From contig NZ_JAAEDM010000004.1 of the NCBI RefSeq assembly GCF_018129065.1, forward strand, positions 85,078 to 149,077: DNA of 64,000 nucleotides. Reading direction: 5' to 3'. Shown here in pieces: positions 45,891-55,060 of the stretch. Below the pieces are notes generated by a model that saw only the letters and a program-made list of their open reading frames with translations, did not search any database and had not been told where the DNA came from. Made by a program: the position numbers and the translations under genes. Source of the DNA: Neoroseomonas soli. Its GTDB lineage: Bacteria; Pseudomonadota; Alphaproteobacteria; Acetobacterales; Acetobacteraceae. How positions within the stretch are numbered: the stretch's first letter is position 1; every line of letters begins with the position of its first letter.

Positions 45891-46220
45891 CGTTGCACGG
45901 CGGATCCGGTATCACGGGCCCCACGAGGGCGACCCACCCGTTCCGCGCCGGCGGCCCCCGAGGGGCACCACCGGCGACGATGGACATGGACAGCGCCGTT
46001 CCGGTGTTCAAGAGGGCCGGCAGTGCCGCACCGGTCGTGACGTGGGCAAGGACGCGCGGCGGGTCCTGGAGGGCGGCGGAACGCAAAGCGGCCCGAGGCG
46101 CATGCCCCGGGCCGTGAATTCTGGTCGCCGTTCCGCCTGGACCAACCGCCGTCGCGGGCGGGATCGAGCGGGGCGCCGATCTGGGCGCGCGGCTATGCGC
46201 GCCCGCCGCCGGAAGGGGAA
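45891..46220. other. Intergenic region between Hsp20 leader and rpmE
   Basis: No gene is supported. It holds the distal 5' leader and promoter of the minus-strand Hsp20 gene and, at 46089-46114, the rpmE terminator. A short self-complementary CGGATCCG lies within 45900-45907 of the leader. Confidence 0.4.
46089..46114 (-). terminator. Terminator downstream of rpmE
   Basis: On the minus strand CGGCCCGGGGC pairs with GCCUCGGGCCG (one G-U pair) around a 4-base loop, followed by CUUUGCGUU. The plus-strand arms are 46089-46099 and 46104-46114. The distance from the rpmE stop is about 107 bases, rather long, but nothing else in the interval looks like a terminator. Confidence 0.6.
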
Positions 46221-46451
46221 CTACGCCTTCTTGCGGGTGCCGATGCCGGCGAACTTCTTGTTGAACTTGGCGATCTGGCCGCCGGTGTCGATCACGCGCT
46301 GCTGGCCGGTCCAGGCCGGGTGCGACTTCGGGTCGATGTCCAGACGCAGCGTCTCGCCGGGCTTACCCATGCAGGAGCGCGTCTTGAACTCGGTCCCGTC
46401 GGTCATGATGACGGTGATCTCGTGGTATTCCGGATGGATGTCGGGCTTCAT
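46221..46451 (-). CDS. rpmE: 50S ribosomal protein L31
   Basis: This 76-residue large-subunit protein starts [22 protein letters not shown] and has [26 protein letters not shown], then [16 protein letters not shown]. There is a single cysteine and no CxxC pair, so it is the zinc-free (C-minus) form. Length fits the alphaproteobacterial L31. Confidence 0.95.
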   Translation of the reverse strand: MKPDIHPEYHEITVIMTDGTEFKTRSCMGKPGETLRLDIDPKSHPAWTGQQRVIDTGGQIAKFNKKFAGIGTRKKA

Positions 46452-46551
46452 CGGGCGGCACTCATGCAGGATGGCCCGCCGATTCCGACCGGCAGGCAGG
46501 GAAGGGGGCGTATAGGGGAGAGGGCGGGGCGGCGCAACACGCCTCCCCGGC

Positions 46552-47208
46552 TCAGGCCGCGGCGATCTCCCCGCGCTCGATCACATAGGTCTGTTCCACC
46601 AGCGGGCGAAGCAGCTCCGGGTTGCTTTCGGTTATCAGGATGGCGACGTCCGGCAGGGCCGCCCGCAACCGCTTCAGCGCCTCCGCGTAACGAAGCGCCA
46701 GGGCCGGGGCGAGGCCCTGGAAGGGCTCGTCCAACAGCACCGCCCTGGTGCCCACCATCAGCGCCCGGCCGAGGGCCACCATCTTGCCCTGGCCGCCCGA
46801 GAGCCCCGCCGCCTTGCGCGGCGCCAGGTCCTTCAGCTCCGGCAGCAGGGCATAGACCCGTTCCAGCCGTCGCCGGATCTCGTCCGGCGGCAGGCGCAGC
46901 ACCTGGGCGGGGAGGAGCATGTTGTCCTCCACCGTGAAGGAGCCGAAGAGCCGCCGATCCTCCGGCGCGTAGCCGATGCCGTGGCGGGGGCGGTGGTGCG
47001 GGGGCAGGCGCGTCTCGTCCTCCCCGTCGATCATCACCTGGCCGGACTTCGCGCCGACGAGGCCCATCAGGGTGCGCAAGGTGGTGGTCTTGCCCGCGCC
47101 GTTGCGGCCGATGAGCGCCACGCGCCCGCCGGCGGGGACGGTGAGGGAGACCTGGCGCAGCACCGGCACGCCGGCGATGTCCACGGAGACGCCGGCAAGC
47201 TCAAGCAT
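46552..47208 (-). CDS. livF: Liv-type ABC transporter ATP-binding protein LivF
   Basis: This 218-residue ATPase has Walker [10 protein letters not shown], signature [15 protein letters not shown] and Walker [14 protein letters not shown]. The pattern [18 protein letters not shown] and the short length mark the LivF type of branched-chain amino acid family importers. Start overlaps livG by 8 bases. Confidence 0.92.
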   Translation of the reverse strand: MLELAGVSVDIAGVPVLRQVSLTVPAGGRVALIGRNGAGKTTTLRTLMGLVGAKSGQVMIDGEDETRLPPHHRPRHGIGYAPEDRRLFGSFTVEDNMLLPAQVLRLPPDEIRRRLERVYALLPELKDLAPRKAAGLSGGQGKMVALGRALMVGTRAVLLDEPFQGLAPALALRYAEALKRLRAALPDVAILITESNPELLRPLVEQTYVIERGEIAAA

Positions 47209-47956
47209 GGCGTTCGATCCCGATCACGTCGCGCTGCACGGCGGGGTCGGAGAGAACCTCCTGCGGCGGTCCGAGGGCCGCGATCCTGCCCTGGCTCCAG
47301 ACCGCGACGCGGTCGGCGAAGCGTTCCACCACGTCCATGTCGTGCTCGACGAAGACGGCCGTCACCGCCGCGTCGCGCAGCACGCGGGCGAGGGTTTCGA
47401 CCACCTGCATCTTCTCCGAGGCGGCGACGCCGGAGGTCGGCTCGTCCATCAGCAGCAGCCGGGGCTTCAGCGCCACGGCCATGGCGATGTCGGCGAGTTT
47501 CCGCGCGCCCTCGTTCAGCGCATCCGCCCGCGCATCGGCTACTCCGGTCAGGCCGAAGCGTTCCAGCAGGTCGCGTGCCTCCTCGCGGTAGCGGGGGCGC
47601 AGCAGCGGGGCCAGGGGCGACCAGATGCCGTCGCGCGACGCGACCGCGAGCGCGAGGTTCTGTTCCACCGTGTGCTCGAGGAAGAGTTGCGGCAACTGGA
47701 AGGACCGCGCGATGCCGAGCTTGACGATCGCCCGCGGCGCCATGCCGGTGATGCGCCGGCCCTCATAGGTTATGTCGCCCGCCTGCGGCCGCAGGTAGCC
47801 CGTCGTCATGTTGATGAAGGTCGTCTTGCCCGCGCCGTTGGGGCCGATGATGGCGAGGAACTCCCCCTTCATCACGCCGAGGTCGATGCCGTCCGCCGCG
47901 CGCACGCCGCCGAAGGCGAGGCGCAGGCCGGTGGCCTGGAGCAGCACCTCGCTCAT
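47201..47956 (-). CDS. livG: Liv-type ABC transporter ATP-binding protein LivG
   Basis: This 251-residue ATPase has GPNGAGKTTFINMTTGYLRP, SFQLPQLF, signature LNEGARKLADIAMAV and LLMDEPTSGVAASE, typical of LivG. It partners LivF on the two membrane subunits. Start overlaps the livM stop (ATGA). Confidence 0.92.
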   Translation of the reverse strand: MSEVLLQATGLRLAFGGVRAADGIDLGVMKGEFLAIIGPNGAGKTTFINMTTGYLRPQAGDITYEGRRITGMAPRAIVKLGIARSFQLPQLFLEHTVEQNLALAVASRDGIWSPLAPLLRPRYREEARDLLERFGLTGVADARADALNEGARKLADIAMAVALKPRLLLMDEPTSGVAASEKMQVVETLARVLRDAAVTAVFVEHDMDVVERFADRVAVWSQGRIAALGPPQEVLSDPAVQRDVIGIERHA

Positions 47957-48888
47957 CGCCCGCGCCCCCCGATGGCCCGCGCCGCCATGCCCCAGAGCCC
48001 TCCGGGCGCGAACAGGATCACCAGCAGCAGCACCGAGCCCAGGATCAGCTGCCAGGCATCGGCGAAGGACGCCGCGGCGTAGACCCGCACCAGCTCATAG
48101 GCGGCCGCCCCGAGGAAGGGCCCCAGCACCCCGCCGGCGCCGCCGAGGATGGCGATGAAGACCAGCTCGCCCGATCCGGTCCAGTAGGCGAGCAGCGGCG
48201 TGACGTGGCGCGACGTCATGGCGATCAGCGCCCCGCCGATCCCGCCCACCACCGCCGAGATGACATAGGCCGAGAGCAGCACGCCGCGTGCCGGCACGCC
48301 CATGAATTCGAGCCGCGTCTCGCGCGTCTTGATGCCCGCCAGCGCTTCGCCCATCGGGGAGGCGAGGTAGAGCCGCAGCAGCAGCCCCAGCACCAGCGCG
48401 AGGCCGAGTGCGATGCCGAAGATGGTCCATTCATAGGCGACGCGGTCGAGCACCTGTCCCGCGACCGGCGGGATCTCGACCCGGATGCCGTCGCTGCCCT
48501 TGGTGATGTGGTAGAGCTTCTCGAGCAGCGAATAGAACACCATCGACATCGCCAGGTTCAGCATGCCGAAGAAGATCTGGCGGTAGCGCGTCACGAACAG
48601 CCCGATCACCAGCCCGAGCAACCCGGCGCCGACGGCCGCGACGGCCAGCAGCACCACCGCGTCGTTCAGCTTCGGCGCCAGGAAGGCGACGATATAGGCG
48701 CCGAACGCGACATACAGCGCATGGCCGAAGGAAACCTGCCCCGCGCGCAGCAGCAGCATGATGCCGAGCACCGCAATGCCCTTGGCGAGCGCGATGGTCA
48801 GCACGAAGCGCAGCCAGGGCGCGGCGATGGCGGCGGCGATCAGGGCGGCGGCGAGCAGGATCGCCAGGACGGGTTCGATCTTCCTCAT
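47953..48888 (-). CDS. livM: Liv-type ABC transporter permease LivM
   Basis: This 311-residue permease has about eight to ten membrane helices and the conserved GQVSFGHALYVAFGAYI and FMGVPARGVLLSAYVISAVVGG segments. ATG 48888 is used. Alternatively ATG 48990 overlaps the livH stop (ATGA) and adds 34 residues that are not membrane-like. The region between holds a palindrome (48933-48957), so the shorter start is preferred, but coupling to livH would favour the longer. Confidence 0.85.
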   Translation of the reverse strand: MRKIEPVLAILLAAALIAAAIAAPWLRFVLTIALAKGIAVLGIMLLLRAGQVSFGHALYVAFGAYIVAFLAPKLNDAVVLLAVAAVGAGLLGLVIGLFVTRYRQIFFGMLNLAMSMVFYSLLEKLYHITKGSDGIRVEIPPVAGQVLDRVAYEWTIFGIALGLALVLGLLLRLYLASPMGEALAGIKTRETRLEFMGVPARGVLLSAYVISAVVGGIGGALIAMTSRHVTPLLAYWTGSGELVFIAILGGAGGVLGPFLGAAAYELVRVYAAASFADAWQLILGSVLLLVILFAPGGLWGMAARAIGGRGR

Positions 48889-48932
48889 GGGATGGCGGGG
48901 CCGATCCAGCCCTCCGCGCCCGGTCCCGGGGT

Positions 48933-48957
48933 CCCCGCGAAGCGAGGCTTCGCGGGG
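48933..48957. repeat. Perfect palindrome between livH and livM
   Basis: CCCCGCGAAGC (48933-48943) and GCTTCGCGGGG (48947-48957) make a perfect 11-bp stem with a 3-base loop. It lies in the 98-base gap between livH and the preferred livM start. It may be a dispersed palindromic unit or modulate expression of livM. Confidence 0.6.
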
Positions 48958-48986
48958 TGGGTTGGCGCTCCGGTGGTCGGGCCCGC

Positions 48987-49922
48987 TCATACGCGCCGCG
49001 TCTCGGCCACGCCGAACAGGCCCTGCGGCCGCACCAGCAGCACCAGCACCATGATGATGTAGGGCACCACGACCTCCAGTTCCGGCTCGAAATACACGGC
49101 GATGGAGCGCCCGAGCCCCATCATCAGGGAGGTCAGCGCCGCGCCCTCGATCTGTCCGAGGCCCGCGGTCGCGACCACGGCGAAGGACAGCACGATGGTC
49201 TGCGCCCCGATCCCCGGCACCAGCGCGGCGGTCGGGGACGACAGCGCCCCACCCAGCGCGGCCAGCGCCGCACCGAAGGAGAAGGTCAGCAGGTAGATCC
49301 GCGCGGCGTCGATGCCCATGGCCGTCGCCGCCTCACGGTCCGTGGTGACGGCGACGATCACCCGGCCCGTCAGCGTCCTGCGCAGGAACCAGGCGAGGCC
49401 GACCAGCGTGACGATGGCGAAGCCCGGCAGCATGAAGAGCTGGTAGTTGGTGAAGGGGATGACATCCCCCGCGAAGGGGATGTCGATGGTGCCGAGCAGC
49501 GTCATCGCCGTGTCGTGGTGGATCGGCTGCACGCCCCAGACCAGCTTCTGCACGTCCTCGAGGATCATGAAGAGGGCGAAGGTGACGAGGAGCTGCACCA
49601 CCTCCTCCTGCCCGTAGATGCGGCGGAGGAGCAAGCGTTCGATCAGCGGCCCCAGCACCGCGCCGACCAGCGCGGCCGAGACGACCAGCGCCGGGATGGA
49701 TGCCCATCCCGGCAGGCCGATGCTGGCGAGGAAGATGCCGATCGAGGCCGCCGAATAGGCCCCGATCGCATAGAGCGAGCCATGCGCGACATTGATGATG
49801 CGCAGCACGCCGAAGACGAGGTTCAGCCCCACCGCGACGAGGAAGATCAGCCCCGCGGAGGACAGCCCGTCCAGCAAGGCCAGGCCGAGAAGGAGGCCAT
49901 TGTCCTGGAACCACTCGGCCAT
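48987..49922 (-). CDS. livH: Liv-type ABC transporter permease LivH
   Basis: This 311-residue permease starts with LLLGLALLDGLSSAGLIFLVAVG and has the GVLRIINVAHGSLYAIGAYS segment and the LTGRVIVAVTTDREAATAMG cytoplasmic loop, all typical of LivH. It pairs with LivM to form the channel. Confidence 0.92.
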   Translation of the reverse strand: MAEWFQDNGLLLGLALLDGLSSAGLIFLVAVGLNLVFGVLRIINVAHGSLYAIGAYSAASIGIFLASIGLPGWASIPALVVSAALVGAVLGPLIERLLLRRIYGQEEVVQLLVTFALFMILEDVQKLVWGVQPIHHDTAMTLLGTIDIPFAGDVIPFTNYQLFMLPGFAIVTLVGLAWFLRRTLTGRVIVAVTTDREAATAMGIDAARIYLLTFSFGAALAALGGALSSPTAALVPGIGAQTIVLSFAVVATAGLGQIEGAALTSLMMGLGRSIAVYFEPELEVVVPYIIMVLVLLVRPQGLFGVAETRRV

Positions 49923-49935
49923 GGCGTGCCCCGCC

Positions 49936-51240
49936 TCAGATCGAACGGCCGGCCGACTGGATGAAGTCCGGCTTCAGCGTCTTGAGCCAGTCGGTGCTCT
50001 TCTGACCGACCGGGGCCGAGATCTGCGCGCCGGTGTAGAGCATCATCTCCTTCGGCACCGAGAAGGGGAACCGGTCGTTGAAGGAGGACAGGCCGACGAT
50101 CTGGTCCTCCAGCCCCTGGCCGTCCTCGCGCAGCGTGATGGTCGAGGTCGGCGTCGGGAAGGTCAGGCCGCGGAAGGCGTTGGCGAGTTCGGCATCGGAC
50201 GGCCAGCCGCCGTTCTTCGCCGCCACCGCCTTTTCCAGCGCCGCCTTCAGCGCCCAGAGCGCCTGAGCCATGTGGTGGCAGGGGTAGATCGGCCACTCGT
50301 TGTACTTCTGGCGGTAGGCGTTGACGAAGCCGTTGAAGAGCTGCGGGTTGGCCGGCGCCGGATGGTTGTTCCAGTGGTCGCCGCGCGTGCCGATGATGTG
50401 GCCTTCCGGCATGGAGCGGCCGAGCGTCGGCAGCGAGGCCTCCGCCACCGGCAGCACGAACATGGAGCGTTCATGCAGCCGCCGCTCGGTCGCCTGGCGG
50501 ACCAGCGTCACCAGTTCCCCGCCCCAGGAGGTGGAGAGGATGACATCCGGCCGCAGCGCCAGCAGGCGGGTGATCTCGGTCGAGAAGTCGGTCGAGCCGA
50601 AGCGGGGGAACATCTCGGCCACCACGCGCACGCCGGGCTTCAGCGCGTCCATGCCGGCCTTCCACAGTTCCCACGAATCGCGGCCCCAGGCGTAGTCCTG
50701 GTTGATCACCGCGACGGTGCGGAAATCCGGCTTCTTGCGCAGCAGGTACAGCAGCGGCGCGAGCACTTCCGGCGTGCCGTAGCCCTGGGTGCGGAAGGCG
50801 TAGTCCCAGCGGTTCTCCTCGAAGATGCGCTGCGTGCCGCAGTCCCACAGGATGGTGACCCTCTGCAGTTCCCGCGACAGCGGCGTGCAGGCGAGGCAGG
50901 AGCCCGAGGAGATCGCCTGGAACATCACCTGCACGCCCTCGGACTGCACCAGGCGGCGGAATTCGCCGACCAGGTGGTCGGTGCCGGGGCCCTCGTCCAC
51001 GAAGATGGCGCGCAGCGGCACGCCGGCGACGCCGCCCGCGGCGTTGATCTGCTCGACGAGCATCTCGCAGGCCTTGCGTGATGGCACGCCGAAGACCGAG
51101 GCCGGCCCGGAGAGGAAGGTGGTGACGCCGATCTTCAGTTCGGCCGGCTTCTGCGCCGGCTGGGCGGAGAGCGTCGCGGGCAGCAGCACGGTGCCGAAGC
51201 CGGCGGCGAGTGCCTCGCGACGCGTCAGCGATGCGGTCAT
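49936..51240 (-). CDS. Liv-type ABC transporter substrate-binding protein
   Basis: This 434-residue periplasmic protein has a twin-arginine-like signal (LTRREALAAGFGTVLLPATL) and the LIVBP-like two-domain fold: LKIGVTTFLSGPASVFG, LVEQINAAGGVAGVPLRAI, and MFPRFGSTDFSTEITRLLA. First gene of the livJ-H-M-G-F operon. ATG follows GGGAGGG. Substrate is unknown; the family binds amino acids, amides and short carboxylates. Divergent from pdxY. Confidence 0.9.
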   Translation of the reverse strand: MTASLTRREALAAGFGTVLLPATLSAQPAQKPAELKIGVTTFLSGPASVFGVPSRKACEMLVEQINAAGGVAGVPLRAIFVDEGPGTDHLVGEFRRLVQSEGVQVMFQAISSGSCLACTPLSRELQRVTILWDCGTQRIFEENRWDYAFRTQGYGTPEVLAPLLYLLRKKPDFRTVAVINQDYAWGRDSWELWKAGMDALKPGVRVVAEMFPRFGSTDFSTEITRLLALRPDVILSTSWGGELVTLVRQATERRLHERSMFVLPVAEASLPTLGRSMPEGHIIGTRGDHWNNHPAPANPQLFNGFVNAYRQKYNEWPIYPCHHMAQALWALKAALEKAVAAKNGGWPSDAELANAFRGLTFPTPTSTITLREDGQGLEDQIVGLSSFNDRFPFSVPKEMMLYTGAQISAPVGQKSTDWLKTLKPDFIQSAGRSI

Positions 51241-51400
51241 CCTTCAGTCCCTCCCATCAGGGTGCGACCCGGGTTGGTCCCCGGGCTTCGGGGGCAGGAT
51301 GGACGGGTGGCGCGCCGCTGTGAAGGTGCCGCAGGCGGATTGACCTCGGCGGGTGCGGTTCCTAGCGTCCGCCCCCCTTTCCTGCGTAGCGGATGCGGCG

Positions 51401-52249
51401 ATGCCTTCCATTCTCTCGATCCAGTCCTGGGTGGCCTATGGCCATGTCGGCAATGCGAGTGCGATCTTTCCCCTGCAGCGCCTGGGGGCGGAGGTCTGGG
51501 GCATCCACACCGTCCAGTTCTCCAACCACACCGGCTACGGCGCCTGGCGCGGCCAGGTCTTCGGCGCCGAGCTGATCCGGGACTGCGTCCACGGCATCGA
51601 GGAGCGCGGCGCGCTGCCGCGCTGCGACGCGGTGCTGTCCGGCTACATGGGGTCGGCCGAGATCGGGGAGGCCATCCTCGACGCCACCCGGCGGGTGAAG
51701 GCGGCGAACCCGGCCGCGCTGTGGTGCTGCGACCCGGTGATCGGCGATGTCGGCCGCGGCATCTTCGTCCGCCCCGGCATCCCCGAGTTCCTGCGCGACC
51801 GGGGGCTGCCCGCCGCCGACATCCTCACCCCCAACCAGTTCGAGCTGGAATGGCTGACAGGGACGGAAGTGCGCACGCTTGCCGATGCCAAGGCGGCGGT
51901 GGCGGCGCTGCAGGCGCGCGGGCCGCGCTGCGTGCTCGTCACCTCCCTGCACCTCGACGACACGCCCGACGGCGAGATCGGCATGCTGGCGGGGGAGGGG
52001 GGGCGCTTCTGGCGCGTCTCGACGCCGATGCTGCCGGTGTCGGTGAACGGGGCGGGGGATGCGATCGCTGCGCTGTTCCTGTTCCATCGGCTGCGCGGCA
52101 GCACCGAGGCGGCCCTGGTCGCCGCCGGCTCCTCCATCTTCGGCGTGCTGCGCCGCACGGCCGAGGCCGGCTCGCGCGAGATCCTCACGGTCGCGGCGCA
52201 GGAGGAATTCGTCGCGCCCAGGCAGGTCTTCGCCGCGGCGGCGTGCTGA
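51401..52249 (+). CDS. pdxY: Pyridoxal kinase PdxY
   Basis: This 282-residue ribokinase-family enzyme phosphorylates pyridoxal for B6 salvage. It starts with ILSIQSWVAYGHVGNASAIF, and has VQFSNHTGYGAWRG, ADILTPNQFELEWLTG and the catalytic VNGAGDAIAALF loop with the base Asp. ATG 51401 chosen over 51353 because the family starts here. Confidence 0.92.
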   Translation: MPSILSIQSWVAYGHVGNASAIFPLQRLGAEVWGIHTVQFSNHTGYGAWRGQVFGAELIRDCVHGIEERGALPRCDAVLSGYMGSAEIGEAILDATRRVKAANPAALWCCDPVIGDVGRGIFVRPGIPEFLRDRGLPAADILTPNQFELEWLTGTEVRTLADAKAAVAALQARGPRCVLVTSLHLDDTPDGEIGMLAGEGGRFWRVSTPMLPVSVNGAGDAIAALFLFHRLRGSTEAALVAAGSSIFGVLRRTAEAGSREILTVAAQEEFVAPRQVFAAAAC

Positions 52250-52290
52250 GAGCGGGCGCCGTCGCGCGGGCCCGCCCCAACGGCGCCGCC

Positions 52291-54363
52291 CTAACCGAGG
52301 TACATATCGGTGTAGAGGACGCTGAGAACGACATCCTGGTAATCCCAGTCGCTGACCGGGCCGGTGAGGTCCTCGAAGCCGATCCACAGCGCCTCGCTCC
52401 CCGGCTGCAGGCCGGACAGGACCTGGACCGAATCGCCGGGATTGAAGTCCGCCGTTGCGTGGAACACGGCGGCATCAGTCAGGGCGCCTCGGCTCGCGCT
52501 GTGCAAGGTCCAGCCGGCATCGGCGCCGCCGATGAAGCTGAGGTCGTCCGCAAGGCCGCCATAGATCGCGAACCCGTTCTGCACCAGGAAGAAGCCGATG
52601 CTCTCGGCGGCTTCCGGCTGGCCGAGGTCGACGCTTCGACCGACCGCCATCGGATCGACCGTATTCTGGAACAGCAGGGTGACATCCGAGATCGAGCCAT
52701 CCGCCCCGATGCGGTAGGTGCCGATCATGTTGCTGTAGCCCGAGTGCGAGGATTGCAGCGTCACGCTGAAATTCGTCATCCCGTCGCCGGACAGCAGCAC
52801 CTCATCCGCGATCCCGTTGATCAGCGCGCCATCGACCCTGGCATGCTCGGCCAGTTCCGGCAGATAGGCGACGAAGCTGAGATGCGTGTAGGCATCGTCA
52901 CCCGCATGGCGCGCCATCGCCACGAAATTCCCGGCGGAGAAATCGCCGCGCAGCTCGAAGGTGCTTTCGTGGAGGCTGACGAGGGACGAATCCTGGCCCG
53001 GCTGGATGGTGAAGTCGCCGCGAGCCGCCCGGATGCCGAGGATCTGCACCGCATTGTGCTGCCCGAGATCCATCACGACGTCGCCGTGGAGATCGGACAG
53101 CACGTCGCGCAGAAGGTTGCGCCCGGCGCCGAAGGTGATCAGGTCCGCACCCGCGCCGCCGCTGATGATGTCGTTGCCGGCGCCGGCATTGATGAAGTCA
53201 TTGCCCGCGCCGGCGCTGATCCGGTTGCCGGCCTCGTTGCCGATGATCACGTCGCTGCCGCTGCCCGTGATGACGTTGCCGACGAGTGATCGCGTATCGC
53301 CCTGGTAGAGCAGGGCGTTGTAGACATTGCCCTTGGCCTCGTAGGCATCCGTGCCTTCCGGCGCCTGGTTGTTGAGGTCCGCGATCTGGGCGGAGGAAAA
53401 CTGCAGCCATTGCCCGGGCCGCAGGTCGGCAAGCTGGTCCTCGCTGAAGTTGCTGAGGTCGTAGGTCGCCGTGGCGCCCTGGGTCCAGACGGTCGTGAGG
53501 ATCTTGCCGGTCTCGCTGGCGCCCGTGTTGGGTGCGGCGACGCCGTTGATGTACTGCTGCCCGGTGACGGCGTCCCACGTATAGACCGCCTCGGTGCCGA
53601 CCCTGCTGAAGTTTGCCCCGTAATAGGCCTGGAGCGCGGCGATGTCGTACATCATGTAGCTTTGCGGCGAGGAGCCTACCCAGGCTTCCGACGCGCCGCT
53701 GTCGGCATCCGCGCCCAGATAGCTCGCATAGGTCATCACCGAGAATTCGTTGTCGTTGCGATCGTCGGTGAGCTTGCCGCCGAATTCGTCGTCATGCCCG
53801 TGCTTCAGCCCGAAGGCATGGCCCATCTCGTGGATGATGGTGTTGAAATGGTCGGTGCCGAAGAAGGCGGCGGTCGGCGGCGTGCCATTGCCGCCGAGAT
53901 AGGTGTCGCCGGCGCTGCGGCTGTCCGACGGTGCGTAGCTCTCATCCGCGTTGGCGGGGAAGTTCGATTCCGACCCGCTTTCGCCGTAGCGCGCGAAGCG
54001 GAAGGCGGCGTCCTGCGCCAGGCCGGATTCGATCTCGACAAAGCTGAGGTTGGTGTAGGAGGAGACAAGTCCGAACGCGGCGCGGATCGCCGCCTTCTGG
54101 ATGTCCGTCACCGGCGCGAAGCCGTCGAGGTTGTCGCGATCGGGATAGCCGCCGGCGACATCGAGGTAATCCTCGGTCGAGGTCGGAAAGGCGTAGGTGA
54201 TGGTGGTGGCGGCGACATCCCCGCCGGCGCTGGTGGTCCAGCGGTGATTCATCATCACGGCCTGGACGTTCGGATCCAGGTGCGAGGAATCGAAAGGCCC
54301 GCCATAAAGGCCGCCCTTGGGCAGCGTGTACACGCCGACCATCGTATCCGACATATTCTGCAT
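52291..54363 (-). CDS. Serralysin-type secreted metalloprotease with RTX repeats
   Basis: This 690-residue M10B zinc protease has HEMGHAFGLKH (His178, 182, 188) and the Met-turn SVMTYAS. RTX calcium-binding nonapeptides lie at about 366-410 (GSGSDVIIG, GAGNDFINA, GAGNDIISG). The last ~100 residues (GFEDLTGPVSDWDYQDVVLSV) look like a DUF4114 domain. There is no N-terminal signal peptide; the C-terminus acts as a type I secretion signal, but no ABC exporter is in the window. AT-richer leader (54364-54430) likely holds the promoter. Confidence 0.92.
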   Translation of the reverse strand: MQNMSDTMVGVYTLPKGGLYGGPFDSSHLDPNVQAVMMNHRWTTSAGGDVAATTITYAFPTSTEDYLDVAGGYPDRDNLDGFAPVTDIQKAAIRAAFGLVSSYTNLSFVEIESGLAQDAAFRFARYGESGSESNFPANADESYAPSDSRSAGDTYLGGNGTPPTAAFFGTDHFNTIIHEMGHAFGLKHGHDDEFGGKLTDDRNDNEFSVMTYASYLGADADSGASEAWVGSSPQSYMMYDIAALQAYYGANFSRVGTEAVYTWDAVTGQQYINGVAAPNTGASETGKILTTVWTQGATATYDLSNFSEDQLADLRPGQWLQFSSAQIADLNNQAPEGTDAYEAKGNVYNALLYQGDTRSLVGNVITGSGSDVIIGNEAGNRISAGAGNDFINAGAGNDIISGGAGADLITFGAGRNLLRDVLSDLHGDVVMDLGQHNAVQILGIRAARGDFTIQPGQDSSLVSLHESTFELRGDFSAGNFVAMARHAGDDAYTHLSFVAYLPELAEHARVDGALINGIADEVLLSGDGMTNFSVTLQSSHSGYSNMIGTYRIGADGSISDVTLLFQNTVDPMAVGRSVDLGQPEAAESIGFFLVQNGFAIYGGLADDLSFIGGADAGWTLHSASRGALTDAAVFHATADFNPGDSVQVLSGLQPGSEALWIGFEDLTGPVSDWDYQDVVLSVLYTDMYLG

Positions 54364-54439
54364 TCCCGTGCGCTGATGGTATTAACTAACTGGTTGTATT
54401 TAAGACTACAGGAGCCACCAGGGGTTTAAAAGACGCTGC

Positions 54440-54950
54440 CGGCACGGCGTGCAAGGCGTCGCGCGCATGTCACATCGATCGACACCGCCATTCACATCCG
54501 CACGCCCGCGGTGTCCCGCGCGCAACGCGCTGCCGAGGAAATGCAGGCCGAGCCGAATGATGGGCGGGTCCTTCCGGAGCTGCGCCTGGATGCGGCGGAT
54601 GGACGCCACGGGATCGGCTCGCGGACCGGGTCGCCGTCGTGGAAGCGGATGCCTTCGCGCAGGGGGGGGGCAACCCGGCGCAGCCCGCCGTCCTCCAGCG
54701 CATGGTCATCGCAGAGCCGCCGCCGTCTCATCCAAGCCGCATCGAGCCCGTCGGGCGTGTCCCGGCACATGCGCCCGTGGTCGCGTTCGCCGCAGGATGT
54801 GGCGGAGATCGCGCCCACCGCGGTGACGTCCGCCCGTGGGATGAAGCGCAACGCATGCGCCGCATTCCCCTGCGCGAGCGCGGGCCGGGCAGGGAGCAGG
54901 CCAGCGCCGCCGGAGAGCACGGTTCCGCGCCGCGTCGCCGCCCCTGCTTG
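54440..54950 (-). pseudogene. Decayed peptide ABC transporter substrate-binding protein (5' part)
   Basis: Translation of the minus strand gives a Tat-like leader (TRRGTVLSGGAGLLPARPAL) and then stretches that follow the SBP_bac_5 (DppA/GsiB-like) pattern: ALRFIPRADVTAV, DTPDGLDAAW, ALEDGGLR, REGIRFHDGDPVRE. The match then leaves frame: SIRRIQAQLRKDPPIIRLGL continues in another frame. A run of ten G at about 54662 may mark slippage. Only the N-terminal quarter of the family length remains, and no other ORF explains the interval. Confidence 0.6.
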
Positions 54951-55060
54951 CCGGTGCGGAGGAGGCTCTCGCTGCGGCGCACAGGCTGCCGAGCGGCGTT
55001 GCGGCGATGCGGCAAGCCTGTTCTTATGTGACGGTCCGGAGGCTCAAGGAGGCTGGGAAA

